This document shows positions 6,219-15,161 of a DNA stretch of 27,747 nt, piece after piece. Source of the DNA: a virus. Position 1 is the first letter of the stretch, and each line of letters opens with the position of its first letter. The stretch lies in the IMG/VR virus record IMGVR_UViG_3300014913_000058, positions 1 through 27,747 of that record. The stretch is one strand, 5' to 3'. The position numbers and the translations under genes were made by a program. Below the pieces are notes generated by a model. It saw nothing but the letters and a program-made list of their open reading frames with translations, searched no databases and was not told the DNA's origin.

Positions 6219-7241
6219 TTAGTCCTTTGTAGCAGCTATTAATTCCTGATAGTAAGGAGCATTGTTATTTCCGGATTCTCCATCAGTTTGACCCTCTACG
6301 GACCAAGCATCTTCATCGGCTGGAGGATTTGAATAAGCTGACACCCTTGAACCAATCGTTGATGAAATATCATTGTCTTGTGCTAATATTTCTCGTTTAG
6401 TTCCGGATTTATTGTATAGATACACTTTATGGGTTAAAGGAGATCCTGCACCTTCCAATTCTCCAATTTTAAATTGCAGAGTACCTCCGCCATGTTTATG
6501 TGCTGATTGCGGATTTACTGCGCCGCCTCCGTTAATATTCCCGGTTGAATAACAAAACATCGCGTTATTCTGCCAGTCAGTCTTTTTTGTCCACCCGGTA
6601 GGCGCCGCATTTTGTCCAAAAACCGTAATCGTACCTACATCGCCGGTAAGCAGTACAAAATTTTTATCGCCGCCTTTTATGGCGATTGTTCTATTGGCAG
6701 ATAGATCACTTTCAAGATTTAATATGCCATAATGAGATAGATCAGTATCAAGAAGTTTTAAGCTGCCAGGCGCGAAAGCAGGATTAGATATAAGCACAAA
6801 CTGTGTACCGTCATATCTTGCAGTAACATACTGGCCGGCAACGATACGGCCTGCAGCAAGTGCAACCCCTCCGATATCTGTCAGGTTTTTAACGCCAATA
6901 CCCCCAACGTTTATGGTACAAGCGCCGGTATTGGTATTCGCAGGGATAAAAGTTATTTCCATGCCGTTAAAATACGCATTTGGAACCTGCATTGTGGCTA
7001 CAATTTTTGTCAGCGTGTAAGCGTTTGCAGCGCCGCCGTCCTGGTAATAACCCCCGTCAGCTGCATAAATTGCCGCCGCGATGCCCATTTGATGTTCTTT
7101 TGTATCAGGGCCCCCTTCAGGGTCTAAAGTCTGCCCGGTATCGGTTACATAATTATTCAGTTCTTTCAATCCGAGATTGGCATTAAAATCACCGGCGGGA
7201 AGTGTATCAACTCCGTCAGCTTTTGATGATATTGCTCTCAT
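6219..7241 (-). CDS. Tail fibre / receptor-binding protein
   Basis: The N-terminal segment with TGQTLDPEGGPDTKEHQMGIAAA is typical of phage tail-fibre proteins placed after Mu gp48-type genes. It is followed by a Gly/Asn/Thr-rich beta region containing TINVGG, common in fibre shafts. The C-terminal 130 residues include PTGWTKKTDWQNNAMFCY, a collar-like segment, an HKH motif and a final NNNAPYYQELIAA, usual for fibre tips that bind the host surface. Shine-Dalgarno AGGAGG is strong. No fibre-assembly chaperone is seen next to it. Host-receptor binding is inferred from family and position. Confidence 0.85.
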   Translation of the reverse strand: MRAISSKADGVDTLPAGDFNANLGLKELNNYVTDTGQTLDPEGGPDTKEHQMGIAAAIYAADGGYYQDGGAANAYTLTKIVATMQVPNAYFNGMEITFIPANTNTGACTINVGGIGVKNLTDIGGVALAAGRIVAGQYVTARYDGTQFVLISNPAFAPGSLKLLDTDLSHYGILNLESDLSANRTIAIKGGDKNFVLLTGDVGTITVFGQNAAPTGWTKKTDWQNNAMFCYSTGNINGGGAVNPQSAHKHGGGTLQFKIGELEGAGSPLTHKVYLYNKSGTKREILAQDNDISSTIGSRVSAYSNPPADEDAWSVEGQTDGESGNNNAPYYQELIAATKD

Positions 7242-7253
7242 ATGTTTTTCCTC

Positions 7254-7856
7254 CTAATAGAAAATTAACTGCACATTGGCAGGAATTAAAATTTCAAATA
7301 TTAATCTCAAAAAAGGCTGACCACCTTCACTGAACGGAATCGGAAACGGTAAGGGAAAAGCTTCCCCCACGACACCTGACCCGCCTACAATATGAACAAA
7401 AATAGTATGGCCTGCTTCTCCAGTACTTCCACTGAACATAATCGGAAAGGTCAGCGGAAATGTTAAAAAATCAGCTCCAGGTTTTACAATTATTTCAAAT
7501 CCAAAAAAATCAGCTACGCGCACAAAATCAGCATTTTCTTGTACGCCTCCAAAGTTTGAAAATAACTGTTCTACCTGCTGGCGCCTTCTCTCAAGTGATG
7601 CAGTCGTTTTAAAATAATCATTCGGAATTCCTACTGATTGTTCCCATTCGATCAATAAATCATTCGTTTTCCGGATATCCATTTCATCGGATAACTTCTG
7701 CATCAATAATGATAATCGATAATATTCTACTGCCAAAGCAGCTGTAAACCTACCTAAATTCGTTGATGCGTCAAAGCATCCTTCCCATAAGCGACCTTCA
7801 GGCATACTATCTGCCAGTAAAAATTCGCTATCTTCTTTTGTTATATCAAATCTCAT
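7254..7856 (-). CDS. Mu gp48-like baseplate/tail protein (DUF2313)
   Basis: The 200-residue protein has the features of the DUF2313/YmfQ family: LLADSMPEGRLWEG near the start, a helical middle with EWEQSVGIPNDYF, and RRRQQVEQLFSNFGGVQ followed by a beta-rich C-terminus. In Mu this protein (gp48) lies after gp47 and links the baseplate to tail fibres. Its start overlaps the gp47 stop as TAATG, indicating translational coupling, and the fibre gene follows after 12 bases. Confidence comes from both sequence pattern and exact Mu-like order. Confidence 0.88.
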   Translation of the reverse strand: MRFDITKEDSEFLLADSMPEGRLWEGCFDASTNLGRFTAALAVEYYRLSLLMQKLSDEMDIRKTNDLLIEWEQSVGIPNDYFKTTASLERRRQQVEQLFSNFGGVQENADFVRVADFFGFEIIVKPGADFLTFPLTFPIMFSGSTGEAGHTIFVHIVGGSGVVGEAFPLPFPIPFSEGGQPFLRLIFEILIPANVQLIFY

Positions 7857-9178
7857 TATGAAAAATTAACCGATCCTAATACTCCGATTTCAAGATCATC
7901 AACAGTAATATCTCCGGAAGGAGTGCTCAAAGTAAAAGATGATAATGACTGCCCGGTTTCCGGATCAACGGTATCGATAATTGCTGATCTATATTTATCT
8001 TCTGAAATATCTGTTTCAAATTCAACACTATTTCTATAAAAAGAATTCAAGCTTTCTATAATAGAAGATCTCATTGTAGGTGTATCTGGCGAAATACTTG
8101 TAAATGTATAATTTGTTGTAACAGGAGTTGGAGCTAATGTATATAGCCATGCTTCAGGTGTTTGTGCCGGTAATATTGCAAGTAAAACATCCCGAACGTC
8201 CTGCACTTCACCGGCATCAGGAATTATATTAGAATCATTATCCCGAACAAATAATACTGTTACTGCACCTACATGCGGAGTTATTCTTTTTACTTTTACA
8301 CGAGTAACGCCTGGCACTTTCAGGCATTCTTTTGTTATTGCAGCTGGATTAAAATTCGCTACCGGGTTCGATCTTGACTGCTGAGTTCTATTAAATAATG
8401 ACTCGTTAGATTCGATATCCGCGCCCCCGGTAATTCCTAAATACTGCACTCTTGCAGTAGGATTAATGCCTATTTCCGGGCTGGCCAGTGTTAATTTTGC
8501 GCCGTTTGCCAAATTAACATTAACTCCGCTTTCAGAATCATTCACAACATCTGACTCAACTTCACCAAAAGCACCATCAAAATCTGCCGTAATAGTGCCG
8601 GTTGCAGGAGTGGAAGGAGTGCCGGTAATTTCATATGTGAATTCGGTTTCAGAAATGACTGTTATTACAAATGTTCCATTATATTCAGATTCATTCGCGC
8701 CGAGTATATCAATGCTAATATTTGAGGCAAACTGATGTTCTGATGATGTTACAGCTGTAACTACTGATCCGACACGCGTTAAAGATGTAACACTTATTAA
8801 CTGATTTGCAAAAGTAATACCCGCCTTTAATGAATATACAACTCCTGTTTCAGCTGATACCTTATCACCCGCATCAAGTGTTTTTCCTACTGTACCCTCG
8901 AATGTGACCGGACCATCTGATCCTTCAGCAGCGTTCCTGGTTATTCCTTCATATGCTGCCCATCGTTCTAAAAATTCATCAATGGCAGTTTGAGGAAACA
9001 ACATTTTTTCAAGCTGCTGAATAATTAACTGTAAGTCAAAAGCCCTATTTCCAAGACCGTCACCAAAGCCGCGAGTCATAGAACCAAAAATTGTAGGATC
9101 GATTTCTGGAATGTCTGCCGCGATATCAGCTCTAATCTGATTTAATATTTCTGAAAGTGTCCGATAATTGATAGGCAT
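7856..9178 (-). CDS. Baseplate J-like protein (Mu gp47)
   Basis: The N-terminus (YRTLSEILNQIRADI, then DGLGNRAFDLQLIIQQLEKMLFPQTA and LERWAAYEGI) is typical of baseplate J/gp47 wedge proteins; GTVGKTLDAGDKVSAETGVVY and the later PGVTRVKVK and PDAGEVQDV blocks agree. Residues about 129-201 hold an extra FCCH-like beta domain, so the protein is longer (440 aa) than the core needs. It forms part of the baseplate that triggers sheath contraction. Shine-Dalgarno AGGAAA is present; it follows the gp46 gene by one base and overlaps gp48. Confidence 0.93.
   Translation of the reverse strand: MPINYRTLSEILNQIRADIAADIPEIDPTIFGSMTRGFGDGLGNRAFDLQLIIQQLEKMLFPQTAIDEFLERWAAYEGITRNAAEGSDGPVTFEGTVGKTLDAGDKVSAETGVVYSLKAGITFANQLISVTSLTRVGSVVTAVTSSEHQFASNISIDILGANESEYNGTFVITVISETEFTYEITGTPSTPATGTITADFDGAFGEVESDVVNDSESGVNVNLANGAKLTLASPEIGINPTARVQYLGITGGADIESNESLFNRTQQSRSNPVANFNPAAITKECLKVPGVTRVKVKRITPHVGAVTVLFVRDNDSNIIPDAGEVQDVRDVLLAILPAQTPEAWLYTLAPTPVTTNYTFTSISPDTPTMRSSIIESLNSFYRNSVEFETDISEDKYRSAIIDTVDPETGQSLSSFTLSTPSGDITVDDLEIGVLGSVNFS
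8576..8794 (-). repeat. FCCH-like domain copy 2 (in baseplate J protein)
   Basis: Residues about 129-201 of the gp47-like protein run from VTSLTRVG through SEYNGTF and ETEFTYEITGTP to FDG. By eye more than half of the positions are identical to the domain inserted in the head-tail connector at 20059-20277, and short DNA stretches (for example the bases around 8598-8608) are also identical. Confidence 0.85.
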
Positions 9179-9179
9179 T

Positions 9180-9632
9180 TTAGTTTCCTGTGAGCTCCCA
9201 TAAATTAAAATATCTTGATTCAGTCTTTCCGTTTAATGCAGTCATTATTGCACCGAGCCGGATCCCTAATTTAGAGATTGTTATCGCTTCAACATCAACC
9301 CTGCTCAAAAGGCCATCCTCAACAAACCAAGCAAGAGCCTTTCTTCCGAAATCGACCGTAGCATTTCTGGTTGTAGGGGTCAATCTTCTTTGATCTGTCA
9401 GCCAAAGCAATCCTCCTAAATCTCTATCCTCCACGCCCTCTATTGGACTGACAGAATTAGCTATCCATCCCCGCCTCTTCTCAGGGATGGCCACAAGATT
9501 TGCAGGCGCCCTGGCATCGGTAAACCAGGAAACAAGGATTGCAGTATCAAATCCGTCTTCCTTTGCTATATCACCATTTTCAAATGATATATCAAATCGG
9601 CCGTCAGTTTCTATTACTTTCATGTCCTGCAT
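9180..9632 (-). CDS. Mu gp46-like baseplate wedge protein
   Basis: The 150-residue protein has the Gp46/gpW-like pattern: IAKEDGFDTAILVSWFTDARAP, then RRGWIANS, LGGLLWLTDQRRLTPTT and ARKALAWFVEDGLLSRVDVEA-type blocks. In Mu it joins the baseplate wedge with gp47. The start is the ATG at 9632, which overlaps the preceding small gene stop as TAATG; no separate Shine-Dalgarno is seen, so coupling is likely. The internal Met at residue 4 has AGGA too close to serve. It is followed one base later by gp47. Confidence 0.9.
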   Translation of the reverse strand: MQDMKVIETDGRFDISFENGDIAKEDGFDTAILVSWFTDARAPANLVAIPEKRRGWIANSVSPIEGVEDRDLGGLLWLTDQRRLTPTTRNATVDFGRKALAWFVEDGLLSRVDVEAITISKLGIRLGAIMTALNGKTESRYFNLWELTGN

Positions 9633-9838
9633 TATTGAATCCCAACATTATTATGTGTATCGCCACTCGGATTATCAGTTCCACTGCACCTGGCGTTTGC
9701 TTGAATTTCGTCCACAACTGCATTTGCGATCGCTTCGGCCATTTTTTGAGCAAAAGAAAATGAATTCCCAGTATCAAATCCGAGTCCATTTAATTCAGTT
9801 ATTATTCTATTTTTTAGACCGTTTTTTGATAAAGCCAT
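9632..9838 (-). CDS. Small conserved baseplate-cluster protein (68 aa)
   Basis: The protein begins MALSKNGLKNRI and has a helical middle (AQKMAEAIANAVVDEIQANA) ending in a short Gly/Asn tail. Small proteins of this shape occur between the spike and gp46 genes of Mu-like tail clusters; I recall the pattern but no named function. It has AAGGA about six bases upstream and its stop overlaps the next start as TAATG, supporting real translation. A minor baseplate or assembly role is inference from position. Confidence 0.7.
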   Translation of the reverse strand: MALSKNGLKNRIITELNGLGFDTGNSFSFAQKMAEAIANAVVDEIQANARCSGTDNPSGDTHNNVGIQ

Positions 9839-9847
9839 TTTTATTCC

Positions 9848-10447
9848 TTATGTCTTACTTGCCTTAACATCAGGAGATACATCTGCATGATTGAGTCCAG
9901 TAAAATGACATTTTGAACGGCCACATATCACTCCTGTTTTATTACCACTGCCGCCGTCAAGCTCAACTCCATCCTTACCATTAATCAGATATTTACCGTC
10001 AATATTGACATTCTTAACCCCTTTTATATTAACAGTACAGTTCCCTTCAATATTCACATTATGATTATTTGGAACATAACCATCAATGTCTCCATTCTCT
10101 TTTAAATAAACATATGATCCAGTCAGTACATTATATAATCCGCATTCTCCTTCTTTGACATTCTTTTTTCTCCGCAGCATATCCTGGATCATAGCAAATG
10201 GCCGTGAATCCTGAGCACTCGGACTTAGCAGGAATGCAACTGATTTTTCCGGAGGATTAGAAAATAATCCATATGGAGAAAAACGTACTGCCTGAACAGG
10301 CTTTCCATTATATGACACCTGCACCTGCGGATAGGCGCTCGTATCATCTGATACAAGAGAAACAAATGCCTGCTTAATCATTTGCGTGCATCGCCTGACG
10401 CGCGCACACAAAGAATAAAGTTTTCTCATTAATTCTGTAGGTGTCAT
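9848..10447 (-). CDS. Mu gp45-like baseplate spike (gpV-type)
   Basis: The N-terminal half (residues 1-110) has the OB-like gp45 pattern with QVSYNGKPVQAVRFSPYGLFSNPP. Residues about 125-165 form a triple-stranded beta-helix type repeat with recurring VNI-x-G units (NVNIEG, TVNIKG, NVNIDG). The C-terminus has CHFTGLNHADVSPDVKAS, close to the metal-binding tip motif of membrane-piercing spikes. It is the central puncturing device below the tube. The start overlaps the hub stop as ATGA. Family assignment is strong; metal binding at the tip is inferred from the His residues. Confidence 0.9.
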   Translation of the reverse strand: MTPTELMRKLYSLCARVRRCTQMIKQAFVSLVSDDTSAYPQVQVSYNGKPVQAVRFSPYGLFSNPPEKSVAFLLSPSAQDSRPFAMIQDMLRRKKNVKEGECGLYNVLTGSYVYLKENGDIDGYVPNNHNVNIEGNCTVNIKGVKNVNIDGKYLINGKDGVELDGGSGNKTGVICGRSKCHFTGLNHADVSPDVKASKT

Positions 10448-11532
10448 AATCCTGAAAAGAATCCTTCGCCTTGGTTTCCCTGGGACGCTTCACGCTGCGC
10501 CTGTTCTGCCTGCAGTGTAAATGCATCTTTATATGTATATATTAAATTTGTGGTACTACCGCCTATATCATATAAATATTCAGCTTGTCTGCATAAAAAC
10601 TGTCCGTTTAAATCGGCAAAACTATCAACAATTTCAGACAAATTATTATAATCCCATATCTTGCCATTTACTGAATGGCCAGCCACTGTTGCGGTATACA
10701 TAAAACTTCGAGCACGCCTGATATTTGCTTCCCAAATTGCACGCTCGGTTGCAGTTTCTGAATTAGAACTTTCCTCTGAAATCAATTCCAGTACTCGGGA
10801 TTTCCTGACAGAATTATCAAAAGCACGTCCAACCTGACTTGCCATATCTTCTGCCGACATATCTACATCCTGGAAGTAAGGATCAAGCTGCGCCTGCACA
10901 ATATATTTATAATATCGTTCTTTGATATTTTCTCTAAAGCGCGCACTTTTTACGTTATTGTCATCACCAGGTACTATATGCTGCAATTTTGGAAGAGTAC
11001 CAGGATTCCCGCGAAGCAGCACAAGATTACTTTCAAAGTCAGATGTCAATAATATCTGTCGCTTACGCGCAAAGCTTTCTACAAATGAAAAGGCATTCTC
11101 ACCGACCCCGCTTGATTCCTTTTCAGTATCACTAAAATTTTTGATCGTACCGGCTTTATTGATAACCTTTACGTTTATTCCAAGATCTGCCAGTACCGTT
11201 TCAGCAATTGTAACAATCCCGATGCCAGGTGAGAATTCAACTGGCTTTGCAATGGTACTATCTGCTAAATCCGACAACTTATCGCGGCCACTAATTTTAA
11301 TATCATGCTTAGTCAGGCTATATTTCATATCAGGAATATCAACATATCCTGACAGTAATGGCATTCCATCTGCAAGTACCTCAACCTCATCACCACCGCG
11401 CACAGGAAACAAATTATCTTCATTTGCAGTCGATGTGAAAGAGAACGTTCCGCATAACTGTTCAATATCACGCAGTACTCTTGCGCTTTTAAAATTTGTT
11501 AAATTATTTCCGTTATGCCGTAAAGTTAACAT
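10444..11532 (-). CDS. Mu gp44-like baseplate hub (gpP)
   Basis: This 362-residue protein begins with a beta-rich domain (FKSARVLRDIEQLCGTFSF) followed by GDEVEVLADGMPLLSGYVD, the standard opening of Mu gp44/late-control-D hub proteins. The middle contains KISGRDKLSDLADSTI and ARKRQILLTSDFESNLVL, also typical. The C-terminal segment carries a Gln-rich tail (QAEQAQREASQ). As a trimer it links tail tube and spike. Its start overlaps the gpN stop as TAATG, and its stop overlaps the spike start as ATGA, so the three are translated as a unit. Confidence 0.9.
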   Translation of the reverse strand: MLTLRHNGNNLTNFKSARVLRDIEQLCGTFSFTSTANEDNLFPVRGGDEVEVLADGMPLLSGYVDIPDMKYSLTKHDIKISGRDKLSDLADSTIAKPVEFSPGIGIVTIAETVLADLGINVKVINKAGTIKNFSDTEKESSGVGENAFSFVESFARKRQILLTSDFESNLVLLRGNPGTLPKLQHIVPGDDNNVKSARFRENIKERYYKYIVQAQLDPYFQDVDMSAEDMASQVGRAFDNSVRKSRVLELISEESSNSETATERAIWEANIRRARSFMYTATVAGHSVNGKIWDYNNLSEIVDSFADLNGQFLCRQAEYLYDIGGSTTNLIYTYKDAFTLQAEQAQREASQGNQGEGFFSGL

Positions 11533-12845
11533 TACTGAGCCACTACCTTTAAATCTCCGCTAATATCAGCATGATTCTTTTTAGGATTTAATTCCTGCAA
11601 TATAGATAAGTTGTCGATATTCCCATAATACCTATACGCAGTGGATGCCAAAGAAGATTTATAAACATTAATATCTCGTATTCTAAAGGCATTCTGCTCT
11701 TTCTGATCCAATATTTTTAATGCATCAATGCGCAGTTTTGCAAAAGCTGCTATAACATTCGGATCAACCGAGATATCTTTATAACCAATAAATCGAGTGC
11801 TTGAAGTCATTTCAACAGCAGGAATAGGAATACTGCCGGATATTGTGTCTCCGGTTTCAGGATCGATTACACTGTCTTCTTTTAATTCTGCACCTGTTTG
11901 AAGCATTATATCATTATACTTCGTCTCCAGGAAACGCCGAGCCTCATCGATCGAAACATCCGTCTGGAAATCCGTATATGCGTATGATTCAAATGATCGA
12001 GCTAATGAGGTCAGTCTTGTATGCGTATCAAGGTTGCGTTCGTTATTCGCGATCTCAGCGTCTTTTACAGTGTTTGTAAACAATGGATTCCTGAAAAGGT
12101 TAAAATCGGTCAATGATTTCCATGATTCAGTCAGATCTTGCGGAAATTGTGCAATATCACGGAAACCATCATAGAGATCCTCAACGGTCTGCTTTACAGT
12201 TTCAGCCTGAGACATAATGGTTAATGCTCCGGACTGAACTGAAGAAACAACTCGATTGAATGCCGCCACGTTTTCCTGTATCGGTTCAACCACTTTAACT
12301 ATCTGATTATTAACAGCTTGTGTAATTGATTTTATTTTATCGGCTGCTGCAGTCAAAGAATCTGAAAAAGACGGTTCTTTATATGATTCTTCAAGGGCAG
12401 TATCAGCTGCTGCAGTGGCATCATTTGCATCGGCTGAGACCTGGCCGGTATCAATAGCTTCAACTGATGGAGTTATTATCTCCTCAGTGGTTGCAAAATT
12501 GATATTAAATGTAAACTGTCCAATCCCTTTTTGATTTGATTTTACGGCATAAGGACCGATTACCTTTACCTGCAATACACCATAGATTGGATGCTGCAAT
12601 GTGCCAGTACTTTCATCATCTAAAGCAGCTTCAAAATTCAATCGTTTACTGATTGCATCCACACCATGTACCATCAAATCCAGATTAAATTTAGGCGGGA
12701 TTACGCCCAGTGGTTCAATATATCTTTTCTTACTGTTTGGATATTCATGTACGGCGCGGCGCGGACCGCCTTCTTTTGATTCAGCAATCATCAAACAAGG
12801 AATATCTCGCCATGCTGCAGGTAAATATGTTTCTATTGCACTCAT
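11532..12845 (-). CDS. Mu gpN-like DNA circularisation / tail protein (gp43)
   Basis: Residues about 10-95 match the DNA_circ_N domain: AAWRDIPCLMIAESKEGGPRRAVHEYPNSKK, then a beta segment ending in DLMVHG. Proteins of this family (Mu gpN, gp43; Sf6/P22-related) sit between the tape measure and hub genes and are part of the tail tip in Mu. The rest is mostly helical, with a long region of about residues 150-300 rich in Ala, Thr and Glu. The start ATG is four bases after the tape-measure stop with no clear Shine-Dalgarno, indicating re-initiation. Confidence 0.87.
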   Translation of the reverse strand: MSAIETYLPAAWRDIPCLMIAESKEGGPRRAVHEYPNSKKRYIEPLGVIPPKFNLDLMVHGVDAISKRLNFEAALDDESTGTLQHPIYGVLQVKVIGPYAVKSNQKGIGQFTFNINFATTEEIITPSVEAIDTGQVSADANDATAAADTALEESYKEPSFSDSLTAAADKIKSITQAVNNQIVKVVEPIQENVAAFNRVVSSVQSGALTIMSQAETVKQTVEDLYDGFRDIAQFPQDLTESWKSLTDFNLFRNPLFTNTVKDAEIANNERNLDTHTRLTSLARSFESYAYTDFQTDVSIDEARRFLETKYNDIMLQTGAELKEDSVIDPETGDTISGSIPIPAVEMTSSTRFIGYKDISVDPNVIAAFAKLRIDALKILDQKEQNAFRIRDINVYKSSLASTAYRYYGNIDNLSILQELNPKKNHADISGDLKVVAQ

Positions 12846-12849
12846 ATTA

Positions 12850-14952
12850 TCAACCCATATTAAATCCTAAGTTCCCGGGTAAATCTGTTTCCATTTCTGC
12901 ATCTGTAATTTCTGTGCCTGGCGCTGCCTTTAAACCTATCATTCCGTTTAAAGTTCCTTTCATTGCGTCCATGCGACCGCCCATAGGACTTTCTTCTTTG
13001 GCTCTTTCACGGCGCGCATTAGAATAGGCAACTTCCTCTGCCCATTTCTCTTCAGGAGTTTTCCCGCCAGATCCCAAGAAAGGTATTTTTTCTTTCACGG
13101 CATTAAATTTTTCTATAATACCACCCAGAAATCCTTTTAACGGTTTCCAATGTTTTATTATCAAAGCAGGTATAGATATGAATGGAGCAAAAACAGTAAG
13201 GGCGGCTACGATAAGAGGATTATCAAGCAATTTGCTGAACCATTCCCATACATTCTTGACCTCATATGCCAAAGCGTCCCAGTGTTTTATTATCTGATAT
13301 GCAGCAGCTCCAACGCCTATTAATGCGAATGCAATCGCCCCGGCAATTGCTAAAACAGGAGAAAGCGCAACTCCTAATAATGCGGCCGCAGCTTTAAACA
13401 TCATAATAGAAGATATAATTCCTGCAAGTGTAATAAGCAAAGGACCTATGGTCGCAACTAATAATCCAAACGTGACAATAACTTTTTTAGCAGTTGGATT
13501 CAGCTTTTCAAACCATTCAGTCACCGGTGTCAATAATTCTGTGATCTTTATCACAAACGGAGTGAGAATATCTCCAAAGGCAGCAAACATTAAAACCATT
13601 CTGTTTTTAAACATAGATAATTTTGCGGCCGCTGTTCCATATCGCAACTCGGCTTCTTTTACTAATGCATTGTTTTCAAGCCATGCTGCATTGCCTCTAT
13701 CTATTGCTGTTCGAAATGTATCTCCTGAAGCAGCTGCTCCCAGTAACGCACGTGCAACCCTTATTCCGTCTAATCCTAACTGGTCTAATGCCGCACTCGC
13801 AGGCTTTCCTGTTTTCTTTTCAAATTTTGCCAGGCCTTCAGTAAATTGTAATAATGCTTCAGCTGCATCTTCTTTCCATAGCTTTTCAAACTGAGCAACG
13901 CTTTTCCCGGTTATAAAAGCAAAGCCTTTCATTTTTTGACTGCCCTTACCTATCTCACCACTGATGCGCATTATAGTCTGAGAAACTGCTGACCCACCCT
14001 CTTCAGATTTAATACCAATAGCAGATAATGCAGCTGAAATACTCAAAACATCTGAAGCTGACATACCCGCAAGCTTCCCAGCTGTTTTCAATCTGGATGC
14101 CATGTTGACTATATCTGCTTCTGTGGTTGCCATATTATTACCAAGATCAACAATTACGGATCCCAGTCTATCATAATCTTTCACCGCTACATCCATTACA
14201 TTTGAAAACTTTGCCAATTCCATTGATGCCTGATCGGTGGCAAGATTGGTTGTTTCTGAAAGATCAATTATAACTTTTGTAAACCCTGCAATATCTTCTG
14301 CGTTAATTCCCAGCTGCCCAGCTGCTTCAGCAATTCCAAATATACCCTTGATATTTGTAGGAACTATTTTTGATAAATCTTTAAGGTCTTTATTTAATTT
14401 AAAAAGGACTTCATCACTCGCATCAACTGTTTTAAGAACACCTGTCCAGGCGGATTCCATACCTACCGCAGTTTTAACGGCCACACCACCAGCAATGGCC
14501 ATGGGTAATGTTACCCGAGTAGTTAAAGTTCTGCCTGCGCCTTGCATGTCTTTATGGAATCTACCAATACCTGAATCAGCCATCTTGCGTTTAGCATCAG
14601 ACATTCTTTTATGAAGGGTCAACAGCTTTGCATTCATTCTACCAAGCGAATTAACTGCCTGGTCCGTTTTATGCCTTACTTTATCTTCTTTATCGGCAAG
14701 AGTATCTGCCTTGTATGCTGCCTGAGATATCGCCTGGCCGAGCGCAATATGCTTAGCATTTGATTTATTCAGGGATCCCGAATATGAGTTGACGGATTTT
14801 TTTGTTTTGAGGATAGTGCTATCTAAAGCCCTCATAGCGGCATTTGTAACCATCATCTGCCGCTCGAAGGCTTTAGTTTTTCTCTGAATACGGGCTAATG
14901 GCGTAGTATATTTATCAATTACCTTGTAGAGATATGATACTGAATAGGCCAT
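12850..14952 (-). CDS. Tail tape measure protein
   Basis: At 700 residues it contains a TP901/PhageMin_Tail-type core (about 150-370: GGVAVKTAVGMESAWTGVLK, then EAAGQLGINAEDIAGF and LSISAALSAIGIKSEEGGSAVSQTIMRIS), preceded by a helical, Lys-rich N-terminus, and strong hydrophobic segments at about 480-560. It sets tail length and is ejected during infection; from the usual rule of about 1.5 angstrom per residue a tail near 100 nm is expected. Its ATG overlaps the stop of the -1-frame chaperone extension (TAATG), tying its synthesis to that product. Confidence 0.95.
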   Translation of the reverse strand: MAYSVSYLYKVIDKYTTPLARIQRKTKAFERQMMVTNAAMRALDSTILKTKKSVNSYSGSLNKSNAKHIALGQAISQAAYKADTLADKEDKVRHKTDQAVNSLGRMNAKLLTLHKRMSDAKRKMADSGIGRFHKDMQGAGRTLTTRVTLPMAIAGGVAVKTAVGMESAWTGVLKTVDASDEVLFKLNKDLKDLSKIVPTNIKGIFGIAEAAGQLGINAEDIAGFTKVIIDLSETTNLATDQASMELAKFSNVMDVAVKDYDRLGSVIVDLGNNMATTEADIVNMASRLKTAGKLAGMSASDVLSISAALSAIGIKSEEGGSAVSQTIMRISGEIGKGSQKMKGFAFITGKSVAQFEKLWKEDAAEALLQFTEGLAKFEKKTGKPASAALDQLGLDGIRVARALLGAAASGDTFRTAIDRGNAAWLENNALVKEAELRYGTAAAKLSMFKNRMVLMFAAFGDILTPFVIKITELLTPVTEWFEKLNPTAKKVIVTFGLLVATIGPLLITLAGIISSIMMFKAAAALLGVALSPVLAIAGAIAFALIGVGAAAYQIIKHWDALAYEVKNVWEWFSKLLDNPLIVAALTVFAPFISIPALIIKHWKPLKGFLGGIIEKFNAVKEKIPFLGSGGKTPEEKWAEEVAYSNARRERAKEESPMGGRMDAMKGTLNGMIGLKAAPGTEITDAEMETDLPGNLGFNMG

Positions 14953-15161
14953 TATTTCTTTCCCGAGTTTTCACTTTTTTTATTAATCTTATATGCTGTA
15001 TTGGATAATTCAAAAATGTTATGAATAGGAAGCTTTATAGCTTTTTCATATTTGAGAGATCCCTGCATCCAGGCACAGACATCTAAGATAATTTCAAGCA
15101 GTTCATCTTTCGTTAAACCCCCGCTTACAGTAGCGAGGGAGCGATAAAAACCGCTATGTAC
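14952..15161 (-). CDS. -1-frame extension of the tail assembly chaperone (frameshift product)
   Basis: An ORF of 69 sense codons without a usable start lies in the -1 frame relative to the chaperone gene and ends with a TAA overlapping the tape-measure ATG. It contains LTKDELLEIILDVCAWMQGS and EKAIKLPIHNIFELSNTAYK, a sensible helical protein. The only Met (in CAWMQG) has no Shine-Dalgarno. Slippage at the T-run 15146-15150 would fuse 150 residues of the chaperone to 64 residues from this frame, giving 214 residues. Programmed frameshifting at this exact place is established for Mu (gp41) and many tailed phages; for this phage it is inferred. Confidence 0.75.
   Translation of the reverse strand, partial: VHSGFYRSLATVSGGLTKDELLEIILDVCAWMQGSLKYEKAIKLPIHNIFELSNTAYKINKKSENSGKK

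Noticed and set aside
10922-11563. 213-codon plus-strand ORF opposite the hub gene
   Set aside because: It is antisense to a clearly recognised gpP gene, has Ser/Leu/Pro-rich low-information sequence and no Shine-Dalgarno; it is a shadow of the real gene.
13448-13894. 148-codon plus-strand ORF opposite the tape measure gene
   Set aside because: Antisense to a strong tape-measure ORF, with Asn/Ala/Ser-rich composition typical of reverse-frame shadows and no ribosome site.
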